Source: Candidatus Physcousia equi (GTDB lineage Bacteria > Bacteroidota > Bacteroidia > Bacteroidales > Bacteroidaceae). From it: 52,610 nt of DNA. A program made the position numbers and the translations under genes. How positions within the stretch are numbered: position 1 is the first letter of the stretch; each line of letters starts with the position of its first letter. The stretch spans positions 1 through 52,610 of the forward strand of contig JAGHUD010000047.1 in the NCBI GenBank assembly GCA_018065005.1, written 5' to 3'. Shown here one piece after another: positions 1 to 8,968 of the stretch. A model generated the notes under the pieces. That model was not told the DNA's origin. It did no database searches and saw only the letters and a list, made by a program, of their open reading frames with translations.

Positions 1-16
1 GGAGAAGAAATTTCCT

Positions 17-159
17 ATTCGTAGGTTATTCGTGCCATTCGTAGTTCACAAATCTGTGCTTTGCGACACCTATCCGTAACTTTCTCCCCATCCAATAGCG
101 CACATCTCGCAGAAAAAATATGTGGGAGGAACTACGAATAACGCTAATAACCTACGAAT
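17..159. repeat. Imperfect 30-bp inverted repeat with 83-nt spacer
   Basis: The arms at 17-46 and 130-159 are inverted copies. The outer 14 nt (ATTCGTAGGTTATT) and inner 10 nt (ATTCGTAGTT) match exactly and only six central bases differ (24/30). A further short direct copy, TCCTATTCG, occurs at 13-21 and 182-190. No gene lies between the arms. This may be a dispersed non-coding element or the remains of one; no transposase is nearby. Confidence 0.7.
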
Positions 160-444
160 AAAAATAAAGGGAGAAAAAAAATCCTATTCGTTGAAAATTC
201 AAAGCAGACATTCCTTTCAGCCGGGGCAAAACCATCGCGTCTACTATGGCAATTCTTGTCATGAATAAATGGTTTTTATGATGTTGTATTTCTTCTTGTA
301 TACATGAGTGTCTATCATTAGTTACGAGAAAATAATCGAATATTTCAGCACCAAAAACGCGAGTTTGGTAATAAATCTTAAACAAATTGTCAGTTTTGTG
401 AATAAAAGTTACTAAAAAATGATGTACGTTCTAAAAATATGTTG
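160..444. other. AT-rich gene-poor stretch
   Basis: I see no convincing gene. A 77-codon open frame lies on the minus strand (385-152), but it has no family resemblance that I recognise, no promoter-like element upstream, and runs into the inverted repeat arm. I left it uncalled. Confidence 0.4.
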
Positions 445-452
445 TATTTTTG
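445..452 (+). promoter_or_regulatory. Bacteroidetes -7 element (TATTTTTG)
   Basis: The octamer fits TAnnTTTG and lies 43 nt upstream of the small membrane protein start at 496. A matching TTTG -33 box at the usual distance is not evident, so the call rests on the -7 element alone. Confidence 0.45.
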
Positions 453-495
453 CAACTGAAATCAAATCACTTTTATTCATCAAAATATCAAAGTT

Positions 496-855
496 ATGAA
501 AATGAACAAGAAAACAGTGCTTCTCGCAACAGCTGCCTTGAGCTTAATCATCTACATGTTAATCCCCGTTTGGTCCATCCCATTTTTGGGTATGTCATTG
601 ACTGGTCTTAACCTCCTCAATTTAGGTCAGGCTATCGCTATTCTGCCCATCCTCTGCTCTGCGGCAGTGCTGGTTTGCTCACTCGTTGGCAGCTTGACTA
701 AGTACAAGAAGTATGCTACCTGGTCGATGGGTGTTGCTGCTCTTTGGGTGCTCATCCAGGGTTCTCTGGGCATCGGCGCATTCCTCTATCTGGCATGTGC
801 AGTCTTTGCTATTGCAGTTCCCTTCATCAATCAGATTCCCGAAGAGGAAGCATAA
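496..855 (+). CDS. Small hydrophobic membrane protein, unknown function
   Basis: A 119-residue protein with a short Lys-rich start (MKMNKK), then about three to four hydrophobic segments (roughly residues 7-25, 42-65, 73-92, 93-111), and an acidic C-terminus (PEEEA). It is likely an inner-membrane protein. I do not recognise a family. The start is the first ATG after a plausible -7 promoter box at 445. It stands alone, followed by a strong hairpin terminator shared with the converging operon on the other strand. No catalytic motif is visible, so no function is inferred. Confidence 0.7.
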   Translation: MKMNKKTVLLATAALSLIIYMLIPVWSIPFLGMSLTGLNLLNLGQAIAILPILCSAAVLVCSLVGSLTKYKKYATWSMGVAALWVLIQGSLGIGAFLYLACAVFAIAVPFINQIPEEEA

Positions 856-911
856 TCAGAGACGCATGAACGGCGGAGCATGACCGAATGCGCTGCCGAC
901 TGCACCAAGAC

Positions 912-952
912 AAAAACAGCACTGAGAGCAACTTTTTCTCAGTGCTGTTTTT
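912..952. terminator. Bidirectional intrinsic terminator
   Basis: A perfect 16-bp stem (912-927 with 937-952) encloses a 9-nt loop, with A-run and T-run at the two feet. It can end transcription from the small membrane protein (plus) and from the ZIP transporter operon (minus). Confidence 0.85.
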
Positions 953-1005
953 AGTTCGTGTCTGTCGGTGGGTGAGCCTTGAACGCCATGTGGGGTGGGG
1001 GACGG

Positions 1006-1779
1006 TCATGCAAATGCGCGCTCCATGCAGAGGAGAGTCATGAAACCGAGCAGCAAAGCATAGGTGGCTTGCTTCTGATAGCCATGAGCGTGCGTTTCGG
1101 GAATCATCTCGTCGCTCGTCACATAAAGCATGGCACCACCGGCGAAGCCCAGCATGATGGGGAGGAGCGCCTCAGAGACGTTGCCAAGTCCGAAGCCCAA
1201 CCATATTCCTACCACCTCAAGCAGTCCGATGGCAAGAGAGATGAGGAAGGTGCGCAGCGGTTTTACACCGGCAAGGAGCAGTGGCGCAATGATGACCATG
1301 CCTTCGGGCACGTTTTGCAGGGCAATGCCAAAACTAACGGTCCACGAGGCATCGCCCGCCTCGTGGAGACTGACGCCAGCTGCCATGCCTTCGGGCAACT
1401 TGTGCAACGCAATGGCCATGACGAAAAGCAAAACATGGTTGATGGAGGCATTGTTGCGATGGCGCTCCGCTTCGAGACCCGTTATGTGGTGGAGATGGGG
1501 GGTGACGAGGTCGAGCACGTTGAGGAAGAATGCACCCACCATGACACTCACCACCACCATGGCGCAAGGCAGCCATGCGGCAGAGTGGAAGAGGGGCGAG
1601 GGCGCTTCAAAGGCGGGCACGATGAGTCCCAGCGTAGATGCCGCCAGCATGATGCCGGCACAATAGCCGAGTATTGTGTCATTCCATTTGTGGGGCAACT
1701 CCTTGATGAGAAAGCCCAGTACACTACCTATTAAGGTGGCGCCGCAAAGTCCGCCAGCGCTGATCCAAACCTGTGTCAT
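1006..1779 (-). CDS. ZIP-family divalent metal transporter
   Basis: A 257-residue inner-membrane protein predicted to import divalent metals such as zinc, manganese or iron. Two hallmark metal-binding motifs of ZIP transmembrane helices 4 and 5 are visible: HKLPEG near residue 126 and QNVPEG near residue 155. A His-rich stretch (PHLHHITG) sits just before helix 4, as is common in the family. About eight hydrophobic segments fit the ZupT/ZIP fold. Its start codon overlaps the stop of the upstream MFS gene by ATGA, so it is the third gene of an operon with threonine aldolase. The exact metal cannot be read from the sequence. Confidence 0.9.
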   Translation of the reverse strand: MTQVWISAGGLCGATLIGSVLGFLIKELPHKWNDTILGYCAGIMLAASTLGLIVPAFEAPSPLFHSAAWLPCAMVVVSVMVGAFFLNVLDLVTPHLHHITGLEAERHRNNASINHVLLFVMAIALHKLPEGMAAGVSLHEAGDASWTVSFGIALQNVPEGMVIIAPLLLAGVKPLRTFLISLAIGLLEVVGIWLGFGLGNVSEALLPIMLGFAGGAMLYVTSDEMIPETHAHGYQKQATYALLLGFMTLLCMERAFA

Positions 1780-2963
1780 TTGATGCTTGTGTTTACTTTG
1801 ATGGTGGCAGCGTACGCACTGTTACACAGTCCGAGCACTGCAGATATGATGAAAAGGGTTTCGATGCCGAGAGCGTTCCATACCCATCCGCCGAGCAGCG
1901 CAATGAAGATGGTGATGAGGTGGTTGACACTGATGCCCGTTGAGATGGTAGCTCGCATCTCTTCTGTGTTTTCTGAGATGTCTTGCACGTAGACGTTGGA
2001 CGCCATCGATGCAAGCGAGATGACGGAGTCGAGCACATAGTTGACGCAGCAGACGATAAAGGCTATGTCCATCGAAAAGATGTGGTGGGCAAAGCCATAA
2101 AAGAAGCAGACGATGACGAGGAGCAGTGTGTCGGCAATCATCACGGTCTTGTAGCCGATGCGGTCGATGAGTTTGCCCACCCAGGGCGAAAGAAAAAAGC
2201 ATGCTACGGCAGAGATGGCAAAGAGGAGACTGATGACAGCAGCATCGGCTCCATAGAAGAGGATGAGCACGTAAGGGCCAAAGGTGAAGAAGACCTGCTT
2301 GCGAGCGCCGTAGAACATCTCCAGCATATAATACTTCGCAAATTTGCGGCGAAAATAGAAACGGTTCGTCTTCTTCGTCTTACTGTGTCCCTTCAGTTGG
2401 AACGAGACCATCATGGCAATCACCATGAACACCGCTGCCACCATGAATACCGGCTGGAAGAGGCGCGACGACGCCACCCACGCAAAGGCAGCGATGACTG
2501 CCGCATAGCCAATGAGGTTGCCTATCTGCATCATCGAGCTCTGATAGCCAAGAGCTACGCCTCCATGCCCGGGCTCTGAATATTCGAGGGTGAGCGTGTT
2601 GCGCATGCCTATCTGGATGTGCTCACCCGTGGAGTAGATAAATATGGCAACAATGACCCACAGTTTGACGGGGTCAATCACCGACTGCAGCACCATTCCG
2701 GCAGCCATGAGCACCATCGACATCTTGTACATCTTCTCTGCCGACGAACGATAGAAGAGGGCGAGAATGAGCACGAGCAAGAGCCCAGGCACTTCGCGAA
2801 AGAACTCCATGATGCCACGGTCGAGCTCGTTCATGTGTGCCATCTCTGCCACATAGTTGTCCAGGATGCCCTTGTGTAGTCCGCTGCCAATGGCGCAGAG
2901 CAAGAGGGAGAGAAAGAGTGCCTTGTAGCGTGCTTCGCTTCTGAAAATGGTGTTGAGTTTCAT
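1776..2963 (-). CDS. MFS-type permease
   Basis: A 395-residue polytopic membrane protein with about twelve hydrophobic segments split by a basic central loop (KGHSKTKKTNRFYFRRK), the usual two-bundle arrangement of major facilitator transporters. A family-like loop motif (GKLIDRIGYK) follows the middle. The open frame extends upstream, but the ATG at 2963 is preferred: it follows the aldolase stop in an ATGA overlap and begins a normal cytoplasmic N-terminus (MKLNTIF). The gene also overlaps the downstream ZIP gene by ATGA, so the three are translationally coupled. The substrate is unknown. Confidence 0.85.
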   Translation of the reverse strand: MKLNTIFRSEARYKALFLSLLLCAIGSGLHKGILDNYVAEMAHMNELDRGIMEFFREVPGLLLVLILALFYRSSAEKMYKMSMVLMAAGMVLQSVIDPVKLWVIVAIFIYSTGEHIQIGMRNTLTLEYSEPGHGGVALGYQSSMMQIGNLIGYAAVIAAFAWVASSRLFQPVFMVAAVFMVIAMMVSFQLKGHSKTKKTNRFYFRRKFAKYYMLEMFYGARKQVFFTFGPYVLILFYGADAAVISLLFAISAVACFFLSPWVGKLIDRIGYKTVMIADTLLLVIVCFFYGFAHHIFSMDIAFIVCCVNYVLDSVISLASMASNVYVQDISENTEEMRATISTGISVNHLITIFIALLGGWVWNALGIETLFIISAVLGLCNSAYAATIKVNTSIK

Positions 2964-4003
2964 CTCTGCTCGTTTTCTATCTTCTTGACGAGCAGGTCGA
3001 CGTCGGCATCTGTGGTCGCCCAACTCGTGACAAAACGAACGGTCGTCTCTCGCTCGCCTCGCACACCCCAATCCTCAAAGGAGACGCCATCCTGTCGGAG
3101 GCGGTCGACCACTTCATTTGGGAGAACGAAGAACTGCTGGTTGGTGGGAGAGTCGATGGCTACGCGATAGCCCTTCTGCTCGAATGCTGCCCTGATGCGT
3201 GATGCTTGTTCGACTGCTTTGTGGCAGATTTGCTCGTAGAGCTTGTCGGTGAAAAGGGTGAGAAATTGCACACCCTGTATGCGTCCCTTGGCACATAAGG
3301 CTCCGTGCTGCTTGACGAGCGGGAAGAAGTGGGGGAGCGTGTCTGGGCAGCGTGCCACAACAGCTTCGCCGAACAAGAGACCGCATTTCGTGCCTCCTAT
3401 GTAGAAGACATCGCACAGGCGAGCCAGGTCGGCAAGCGTGAAGTCGGCTTTTGGAGATGCCAAAGCATAGCCTAAGCGGGCACCGTCGAGGTAGAGCGGT
3501 ATCTGATGGCTTCGACAGACAGCAGAAAGGCTCTCCAACTCGGCAAGCGAGTAGAGTGTGCCGTATTCTGTGGGTTGCGTGATGTAGAGTGCGCCTGGTG
3601 CCACCATGTGCTCGTAGGTCTCGTCAAGATAGAAGTTGCGGATGTATTGGTCCACGTCCTCTGCCTTGACCTTGCCGTCGGTTGCCAACAGTGTCAGCAC
3701 CTTGTGTCCGCTGTGCTCAATGGCTCCGCTTTCGTGCACATTGATGTGGGCACTCTCTGCACAAAGCACTCCTTCGTGGCGACGCAGCAAGGCATCCAAG
3801 ACAGTGGCGTTGGTTTGTGTGCCTCCAACGAGAAACTGCACCAAGGCGTTTGGTGCTTCACATGCCTGGCGTATGGCATTCTTGGCTTGCTGGGTGTAAG
3901 GGTCGTTGCCGTATCCTACGGTGTGCTCCTGATTGGTGTTGAGAAGTTGCTCCATCACTTTTGGATGTGCTCCTTCCATATAGTCGCTGTCGAAATAAAT
4001 CAT
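2960..4003 (-). CDS. ltaE: Low-specificity L-threonine aldolase (PLP enzyme)
   Basis: Predicted to cleave L-threonine or L-allo-threonine to glycine and acetaldehyde using pyridoxal phosphate in the cytoplasm. The 347-residue protein has the family features: N-terminal FDSDYMEG, GGTQTN in the cofactor region, LDGARLG with the PLP-contacting Asp, and the Schiff-base lysine in YIGGTKCG (about Lys206). A GTG at 4024 would give a longer protein, but it lies upstream of the expected transcription start (promoter at 4026-4057), so the ATG at 4003 is chosen. First gene of a three-gene operon with MFS and ZIP transporters. Confidence 0.9.
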   Translation of the reverse strand: MIYFDSDYMEGAHPKVMEQLLNTNQEHTVGYGNDPYTQQAKNAIRQACEAPNALVQFLVGGTQTNATVLDALLRRHEGVLCAESAHINVHESGAIEHSGHKVLTLLATDGKVKAEDVDQYIRNFYLDETYEHMVAPGALYITQPTEYGTLYSLAELESLSAVCRSHQIPLYLDGARLGYALASPKADFTLADLARLCDVFYIGGTKCGLLFGEAVVARCPDTLPHFFPLVKQHGALCAKGRIQGVQFLTLFTDKLYEQICHKAVEQASRIRAAFEQKGYRVAIDSPTNQQFFVLPNEVVDRLRQDGVSFEDWGVRGERETTVRFVTSWATTDADVDLLVKKIENEQR

Positions 4004-4025
4004 AATTAGTTTGTGTTTTGTCACG

Positions 4026-4057
4026 CAAAGTTACGAACTTGTCACCATTTCACCAAA
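4026..4057 (-). promoter_or_regulatory. Promoter of the threonine aldolase operon
   Basis: On the minus strand, TTTG (4057-4054) is followed after 20 nt by TAACTTTG (4033-4026), an exact fit to the Bacteroidetes -33/-7 pattern. Transcription should begin near 4019, leaving a leader of about 15 nt. This decides the ATG at 4003 over the upstream GTG. Confidence 0.7.
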
Positions 4058-4103
4058 GAAACATACCTTTTTCTCTACTATTTGCGTTTTCTCGCTCAAA
4101 AGG

Positions 4104-4135
4104 CTTGCACATTATTTATTTTTTATAGAATTTTG
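4104..4135 (+). promoter_or_regulatory. Possible promoter of the fucosidase-cutC genes
   Basis: CTTG at 4104-4107 and GAATTTTG at 4128-4135 are spaced like the better promoters of this window but each deviates from consensus. It lies 31 nt upstream of the start at 4167. Confidence 0.3.
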
Positions 4136-4166
4136 TGCAGAATTAATCCTAACGACTCACATAACA

Positions 4167-5495
4167 ATGAAACGAATCACTGCCCTCTTGGCACTCTTGT
4201 GCCTAATCCCTTCATTTCTCTTTGCTCAAACGCCCTATCAGCCCTCCGAAGAAAACCTTCGCTCGCGTCAGGACTTTGCCGACATGAAGTTTGGCATTTT
4301 CATCCACTGGGGCATCTACAGTATGTTTGCTCAGGGAGAATGGTATATGCACAATGCGAACCTGAACTGGCAGGAATATGCCAAGGCTGCGTCGGGCTTC
4401 TATCCAGCACGATTTAATGCAGAGGAGTGGGTCCAGGTGTTCAAGGACAGCGGTGCAAAGTACATCACCTTCACCACCCGGCACCACGACTCCTTCTCGA
4501 TGTGGCATACGCAGGCTTCCGACTACAACATCGTGGAGGCAACGCCCTTCAAGCGCGATGTCGTGAAGGAACTGGCTGATGCCTGCCACAAACATGACTT
4601 CCGACTTCATTTCTACTACTCTCATCTCGATTGGCGCAGAGCAGATTATCCCATCGGACAGACAGGCAAGGGGACGGGGCGCATCCCGAAGCCAAACTAT
4701 GCCACCTATCTCGACTTTATGAAGCAGCAGCTCACGGAGCTTCTCACCAACTACGGCGAGGTGGGTGCCATCTGGTTCGACGGCGTTTGGGACCACGAAA
4801 AGGACAGCGAACCCTTTGATTGGCACTTGCGCGAGCAATACGACCTCATACATGCGCTACAGCCGGCATGTCTTGTGGGCAACAACCACCACCGTTCCAA
4901 CAATCCAGGGGAGGATATTCAGATCTTCGAGCGCGACGTGCCTGGCGAGAATAAGGCTGGCTATTCGGGCGATGCTGCTATAAGTCAGATTTTGCCTCTC
5001 GAAACCTGTGAGACGATGAACGGCATGTGGGGCTATAAGATTATAGACCAAAACTACAAGACGACGAAGGAACTGATACACCTGCTTGTGCGCACGGCTG
5101 GCAAGGGTGCCAACTTGCTGCTCAACGTCGGACCGCAACCCAACGGCGAACTGCCGGCTGTGGCTGTGAAGCGCCTGCGTGAGATGGGACAGTGGCTGGC
5201 AAAGTATGGTGAGAGCATCTATGCCACAAAGGGCGGTAATGACTTCCTCGCCGCTACGCTGCTTGATGCGTCGCCCAACATCGTTGCCACACGCAAGGGC
5301 GATGTGGTCTACCTGCACCTTTTGGCAAACGACCAACAGGAGATTCGTTTGTCTGCTGGCACACGAATCAAAAATGCCATCTGCCTGAACAATGATGCGG
5401 AACTCTCCATTACCAAGAGCAAGAAGAAACAGAGCATTCTGCTCACTGATTTGCCCACCGACGAACCAGACCTCGTCATTAAGATTATATTGTAG
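4167..5495 (+). CDS. GH29 alpha-L-fucosidase, secreted
   Basis: A 442-residue glycoside hydrolase predicted to release terminal L-fucose from host or plant glycans. Residues 1-20 form a signal peptide ending near LFAQ, so it acts in the periplasm or at the surface. GH29 hallmarks are clear: FGIFIHWGIYS near the N-terminus, TTRHHDSFSMW, and AIWFDGVWDHE, whose Asp205 is the expected nucleophile; ANLLLNVGPQPNGELP closes the barrel. The open frame runs 52 codons further upstream, but ATG 4167 gives the signal peptide directly. cutC follows after 3 nt, so the two are probably co-transcribed. Confidence 0.92.
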   Translation: MKRITALLALLCLIPSFLFAQTPYQPSEENLRSRQDFADMKFGIFIHWGIYSMFAQGEWYMHNANLNWQEYAKAASGFYPARFNAEEWVQVFKDSGAKYITFTTRHHDSFSMWHTQASDYNIVEATPFKRDVVKELADACHKHDFRLHFYYSHLDWRRADYPIGQTGKGTGRIPKPNYATYLDFMKQQLTELLTNYGEVGAIWFDGVWDHEKDSEPFDWHLREQYDLIHALQPACLVGNNHHRSNNPGEDIQIFERDVPGENKAGYSGDAAISQILPLETCETMNGMWGYKIIDQNYKTTKELIHLLVRTAGKGANLLLNVGPQPNGELPAVAVKRLREMGQWLAKYGESIYATKGGNDFLAATLLDASPNIVATRKGDVVYLHLLANDQQEIRLSAGTRIKNAICLNNDAELSITKSKKKQSILLTDLPTDEPDLVIKIIL

Positions 5496-5498
5496 GCC

Positions 5499-6179
5499 AT
5501 GCGGATGCTTGAAGTTTGTGCCGCCAGTCTCGACAGTGTGTTGGAGGCAGCAAAAGGCGGAGCTGGACGTATTGAATTGTGTCGTGCATTGGAGTTGGAC
5601 GGTCTCACTCCAAGCCAAGAAGATATCCTTGAAGCGCGCAAGATAGAAGGAATACGTCTGCATGTGCTGATACGTCCCCGAGAAGGTAACTTTGTTTACA
5701 CAGAGGAGGAGTTTGACACAATGCACACGCAAATCGCCTTTTGCAAGGAAGCAGGAGTGGATGGTGTGGTCATAGGAGCGCTCACGCCAGAAGGCGACAT
5801 CGATGTGACGCACTGCAGGGCGCTTGTTGAAGCGGCGCGCCCTATGGCTGTCACCTTCCATCGGGCGTTCGATCACTGCCGCCATCCCGAAACTGCTTTG
5901 GAGCAAATCATCGCTTTGTCCTGCGAACGCCTGCTCACCTCTGGACAAGCCCCTACGGCTGCCGAGGGAATACCATTGTTGAGCCGCCTCAATCAACTGG
6001 CAGCAGGGCGCTTGATCGTCATGCCTGGGGCAGGTGTCAATCCGTCCAATGCTGCCCATATCCTGAATGAGACGCGGTGCCACGAGATACACAGTTCGGC
6101 ACGCCATAAAGGTGAGCACAACACAAGTGCGGCAGTAGTGAAACAAATCGTAGATGCCATTCAAGACAAAATACAGTAA
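5499..6179 (+). CDS. cutC: CutC family protein
   Basis: A 226-residue TIM-barrel protein of the CutC family, historically linked to copper homeostasis, though its biochemical role is unsettled. Conserved stretches are all present: LEVCAASLDS, GGAGRIELC, LHVLIRPREGNF, MAVTFHRAFD, RLLTSGQAPTA, IVMPGAGVN and EIHSSAR. The length matches short bacterial forms. It begins 3 nt after the fucosidase stop; in Bacteroidales, cutC is often found beside glycosidases, so a carbohydrate-related role is possible. The second Met (two codons in) is an alternative start. Confidence 0.92.
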   Translation: MRMLEVCAASLDSVLEAAKGGAGRIELCRALELDGLTPSQEDILEARKIEGIRLHVLIRPREGNFVYTEEEFDTMHTQIAFCKEAGVDGVVIGALTPEGDIDVTHCRALVEAARPMAVTFHRAFDHCRHPETALEQIIALSCERLLTSGQAPTAAEGIPLLSRLNQLAAGRLIVMPGAGVNPSNAAHILNETRCHEIHSSARHKGEHNTSAAVVKQIVDAIQDKIQ

Positions 6180-6293
6180 AGCAAAGACAAGCATTCATCG
6201 CTCTCCATTGCATAACCTGCTATCCTCTCTCTCCCTTTCAAACAGGACAATGCCCTTCCATCACTCTCCATCGTATAAGACATTGTTTTTTTC

Positions 6294-8891
6294 ATGAAAA
6301 AGATATTCTTTTCCTGCATCGCATCTTTGGCCGTTATCAGTACGTATGGTCAGCCATTGGCAAGTCAAGACTCATCAAAGCAAGCGCAAGAAGCACTCGC
6401 TTTTCTCTATGCTTCCATGCCTTTGCCCGACAGTGTTGACTACGACCGCCATTTTTGGATGCAAAATATTGAGACAACCATGCAAGCGCGACAAACTATG
6501 CCTTGGGGAGCCCATATTCCAGAGCGTGAGTTCCGCCACTTCGTGCTGCCAGTGCGTGTGAACAATGAAAACCTCGACCTTTCTCGATTATTCCTCTACG
6601 AGGCACTCAAAAATCGAGTCATGGGACTGACCATGGAACAAGCTGTGCTGGAGGTGAACCATTGGTGTCATGAGCATGTGACCTATACACCAAGCGACGA
6701 GCGAACCAGTGCTCCACTTGCCACCATACGCACTGCCTATGGTCGATGTGGCGAGGAGTCCACATTGCTGGTGGCAGCCTTGAGAGCTGTCTGCATACCG
6801 GCTCGTCAGGTCTACACGCCACGCTGGGCACACACCGACGACAATCATGCGTGGGTGGAGGCGTGGGTAGATGGAACGTGGCGCTTTCTTGGTGCTTGCG
6901 AACCCGAACCGGTGCTCGACCTGGCTTGGTTCAACCTACCAGCTTCGCGCAGCATGCTCATGCACACAAAAGCCTTCGGCAACTACACCGGACCAGAACA
7001 GATCATCGAGCGCACGCCTTGCTACACCGAGATTGCAGTGACCGAGACCTACGCTCCAGTTCGTGAACGCGAGGTGTTGGTGGTGGACGAAAAGGGAAAG
7101 CCTGTGCCGGGAGCAACCGTTGAGTTCAAGATCTACAACTATGCAGAGTTCTTCACCTTTGCCACCAAACGCACTAACACGCAAGGCACAACGAGCATCC
7201 AGGCTGGCTTGGGTGACCTTATGGTTTGGGCGCACCACCATGGGCACTACGGTTTCTCTCTTTGCAGGATGAGCGACAGCAACACGCTGCCGATTCAACT
7301 TAGTCACAAGAGCGGCGAACACTTTTCATTCGATCTTGACGTAGTACCGCCTGCCGAGCGCAACACCACACCCACCGTCACAGATGCACAGCGGCAGACC
7401 AACGACCAACGCCTCGCATACGAAGACTCCATCCGCCATGCCTATGAGAACACCTTCTCGCTCGATAAGGTGCGGCAATGGGCTACGACACTGTCGAGCA
7501 AGAGCACACTCGCTACCGACCGCCTTGCACGTCTCTTGTCTGAAGCCAGAGGCAATCATCACACCGTCTTCTCCTTCCTTACCGACCATCCGACAGAAGC
7601 CGCCGTACGTCTTCTCGAAACACTCTCACAGAAGGATCTTCGTGATGTCACGCTTGACGTCCTCAACGACCATTTACTCAATGCGCCAGCACCATCGGGG
7701 ATGTTACCTGATACTATATACTATAATAATGTATGTTGTCCGCGCGTGCTCAACGAGCAACTCACGCCTTTCCGTGCCCCCTTGTTGGCAGAAGTGCCGG
7801 ATTCGCTTCAAGTCAGATTTCGTCACGATGGACCAGCGGCGATGTTCGACTGGGTCAGACAGAACGTCCACACAGATGGCGCACGCAATCCGCAAGCGCT
7901 GCGTATGCAACCGATGGGTGTCTGGAACAACAGACACACCGATGAGCGATCGCGCGACATCTTCTTTGTTGCCCTCTGTCGCACCTTTGGTCATCCCGCC
8001 CGCATCGATGCCATAACAGGCAAAGTGCAATACCTCTCCCTTGATGCTATGCAGTGGGTCGACGCCTCTTTCACTGACACCAACACCACTGTGGCAACCA
8101 CGGGCAAGCTCACGTTCGACTGGCAACCGCTGTCTTGGAATGCCGACCCAAAGTGCTACACTCATTTCTCCCTCTCGCGCCTCGTTGACGGTGCGCCACG
8201 TCTTCTCTACTATCCAGAGGACGGCAGGTGGAGCAGCACTTTCAAAGAGCCTCAAGCACTTGATGCGGGCGATTACCTGCTCACTACGGGCACAAGAATG
8301 GCAGACGGAAGTGTGCTCACCCATTCGCAGGTGTTTGCTCTGAAGGAAAACCAACAATGCCACATTCCGCTCATCTTGCGCGAACCCAAAGAAGGACTGC
8401 AAGTCATCGGAAGCCTCAATAGCGAATCTTCCTATCTTCCTCTTGACGCCGACGTCCTTGGATCATCCTCTTGCCGCGAACAAGCTCTCCAAACCAATCG
8501 CCTAAGATCCATTCTTTCCACGACGGGTCGCGGCTACTTCGTGCTCGCTTTTATCGAGCCGAGCAATGAACCCACCAACCACACCCTTCGCGACATCGCT
8601 GCAGCAAGGAAAGAACTGGATGCTTGGGGCGGACATCTCATCTTGCTCTTCCGCAACGTCGGTGGCGCAGCACGCTTCACCAACCTCTCTGATTTCGAGG
8701 GACTCCCCACCCATACCCATTTCGGAGTAGACGCGACGGGTAGCATCTACGAGCAACTCTCAGCCGAACTGCAACTCAGTGGCACAGCCCCCCTCTTTGT
8801 CATTGCCGACACCTTCAACCGCATCGTTTTCCAGTCGGAAGGCTACACCATCGGTCTTGGAGAGCGCCTTGCTCGTCTCCTCAAGAAATAA
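6294..8891 (+). CDS. Secreted transglutaminase-like domain protein
   Basis: An 865-residue exported protein with a signal peptide (residues 1-19, ending near TYGQ). A transglutaminase/protease-like core spans roughly 110-230, with the nucleophile in GRCGEES (Cys152) and histidine in DNHAWVEAW (His185). The third acidic residue is probably Glu in GACEPEP rather than the usual Asp. It is followed by an Ig-like segment near 260-345 (VLVVDEKGKPVPGA). A second region around 515-590 (WVRQNV, then R-Q-A-L-type segment) looks like a partial repeat of a related fold. Bacteroidetes have many such large transglutaminase-domain proteins of unknown substrate; proteolysis or peptide processing is possible. 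A terminator follows the stop. Confidence 0.75.
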   Translation: MKKIFFSCIASLAVISTYGQPLASQDSSKQAQEALAFLYASMPLPDSVDYDRHFWMQNIETTMQARQTMPWGAHIPEREFRHFVLPVRVNNENLDLSRLFLYEALKNRVMGLTMEQAVLEVNHWCHEHVTYTPSDERTSAPLATIRTAYGRCGEESTLLVAALRAVCIPARQVYTPRWAHTDDNHAWVEAWVDGTWRFLGACEPEPVLDLAWFNLPASRSMLMHTKAFGNYTGPEQIIERTPCYTEIAVTETYAPVREREVLVVDEKGKPVPGATVEFKIYNYAEFFTFATKRTNTQGTTSIQAGLGDLMVWAHHHGHYGFSLCRMSDSNTLPIQLSHKSGEHFSFDLDVVPPAERNTTPTVTDAQRQTNDQRLAYEDSIRHAYENTFSLDKVRQWATTLSSKSTLATDRLARLLSEARGNHHTVFSFLTDHPTEAAVRLLETLSQKDLRDVTLDVLNDHLLNAPAPSGMLPDTIYYNNVCCPRVLNEQLTPFRAPLLAEVPDSLQVRFRHDGPAAMFDWVRQNVHTDGARNPQALRMQPMGVWNNRHTDERSRDIFFVALCRTFGHPARIDAITGKVQYLSLDAMQWVDASFTDTNTTVATTGKLTFDWQPLSWNADPKCYTHFSLSRLVDGAPRLLYYPEDGRWSSTFKEPQALDAGDYLLTTGTRMADGSVLTHSQVFALKENQQCHIPLILREPKEGLQVIGSLNSESSYLPLDADVLGSSSCREQALQTNRLRSILSTTGRGYFVLAFIEPSNEPTNHTLRDIAAARKELDAWGGHLILLFRNVGGAARFTNLSDFEGLPTHTHFGVDATGSIYEQLSAELQLSGTAPLFVIADTFNRIVFQSEGYTIGLGERLARLLKK

Positions 8892-8899
8892 GGAAAGCC

Positions 8900-8941
8900 A
8901 AAAGGCGGCGAGAAAAGAACACCCGTTTCTCGCCGCCTTTT
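8900..8941. terminator. Bidirectional intrinsic terminator
   Basis: A perfect 16-bp GC-rich stem (8900-8915 with 8926-8941) has A and T runs at its feet. It sits between the convergent transglutaminase-like gene and the PEP/pyruvate-binding gene and can serve both. Confidence 0.88.
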
Positions 8942-8968
8942 CTGTTGCACTCTTCTTGGACAGAAAGG

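Noticed and set aside
152..385. 77-codon minus-strand open frame in the left-end region
   Set aside because: No recognisable family, no promoter-like element upstream, and it runs into the inverted repeat arm.
979..1734. Long open frame opposite the ZIP transporter (and similar long frames opposite glnN, the helicase and the NRPS)
   Set aside because: Composition is His/Gly/Glu-rich nonsense mirrored from the real gene; the ZIP motifs on the other strand are decisive.
4857..6194. 445-codon minus-strand frame opposite the fucosidase and cutC
   Set aside because: It spans two clearly real plus-strand genes with strong family motifs and has none of its own.
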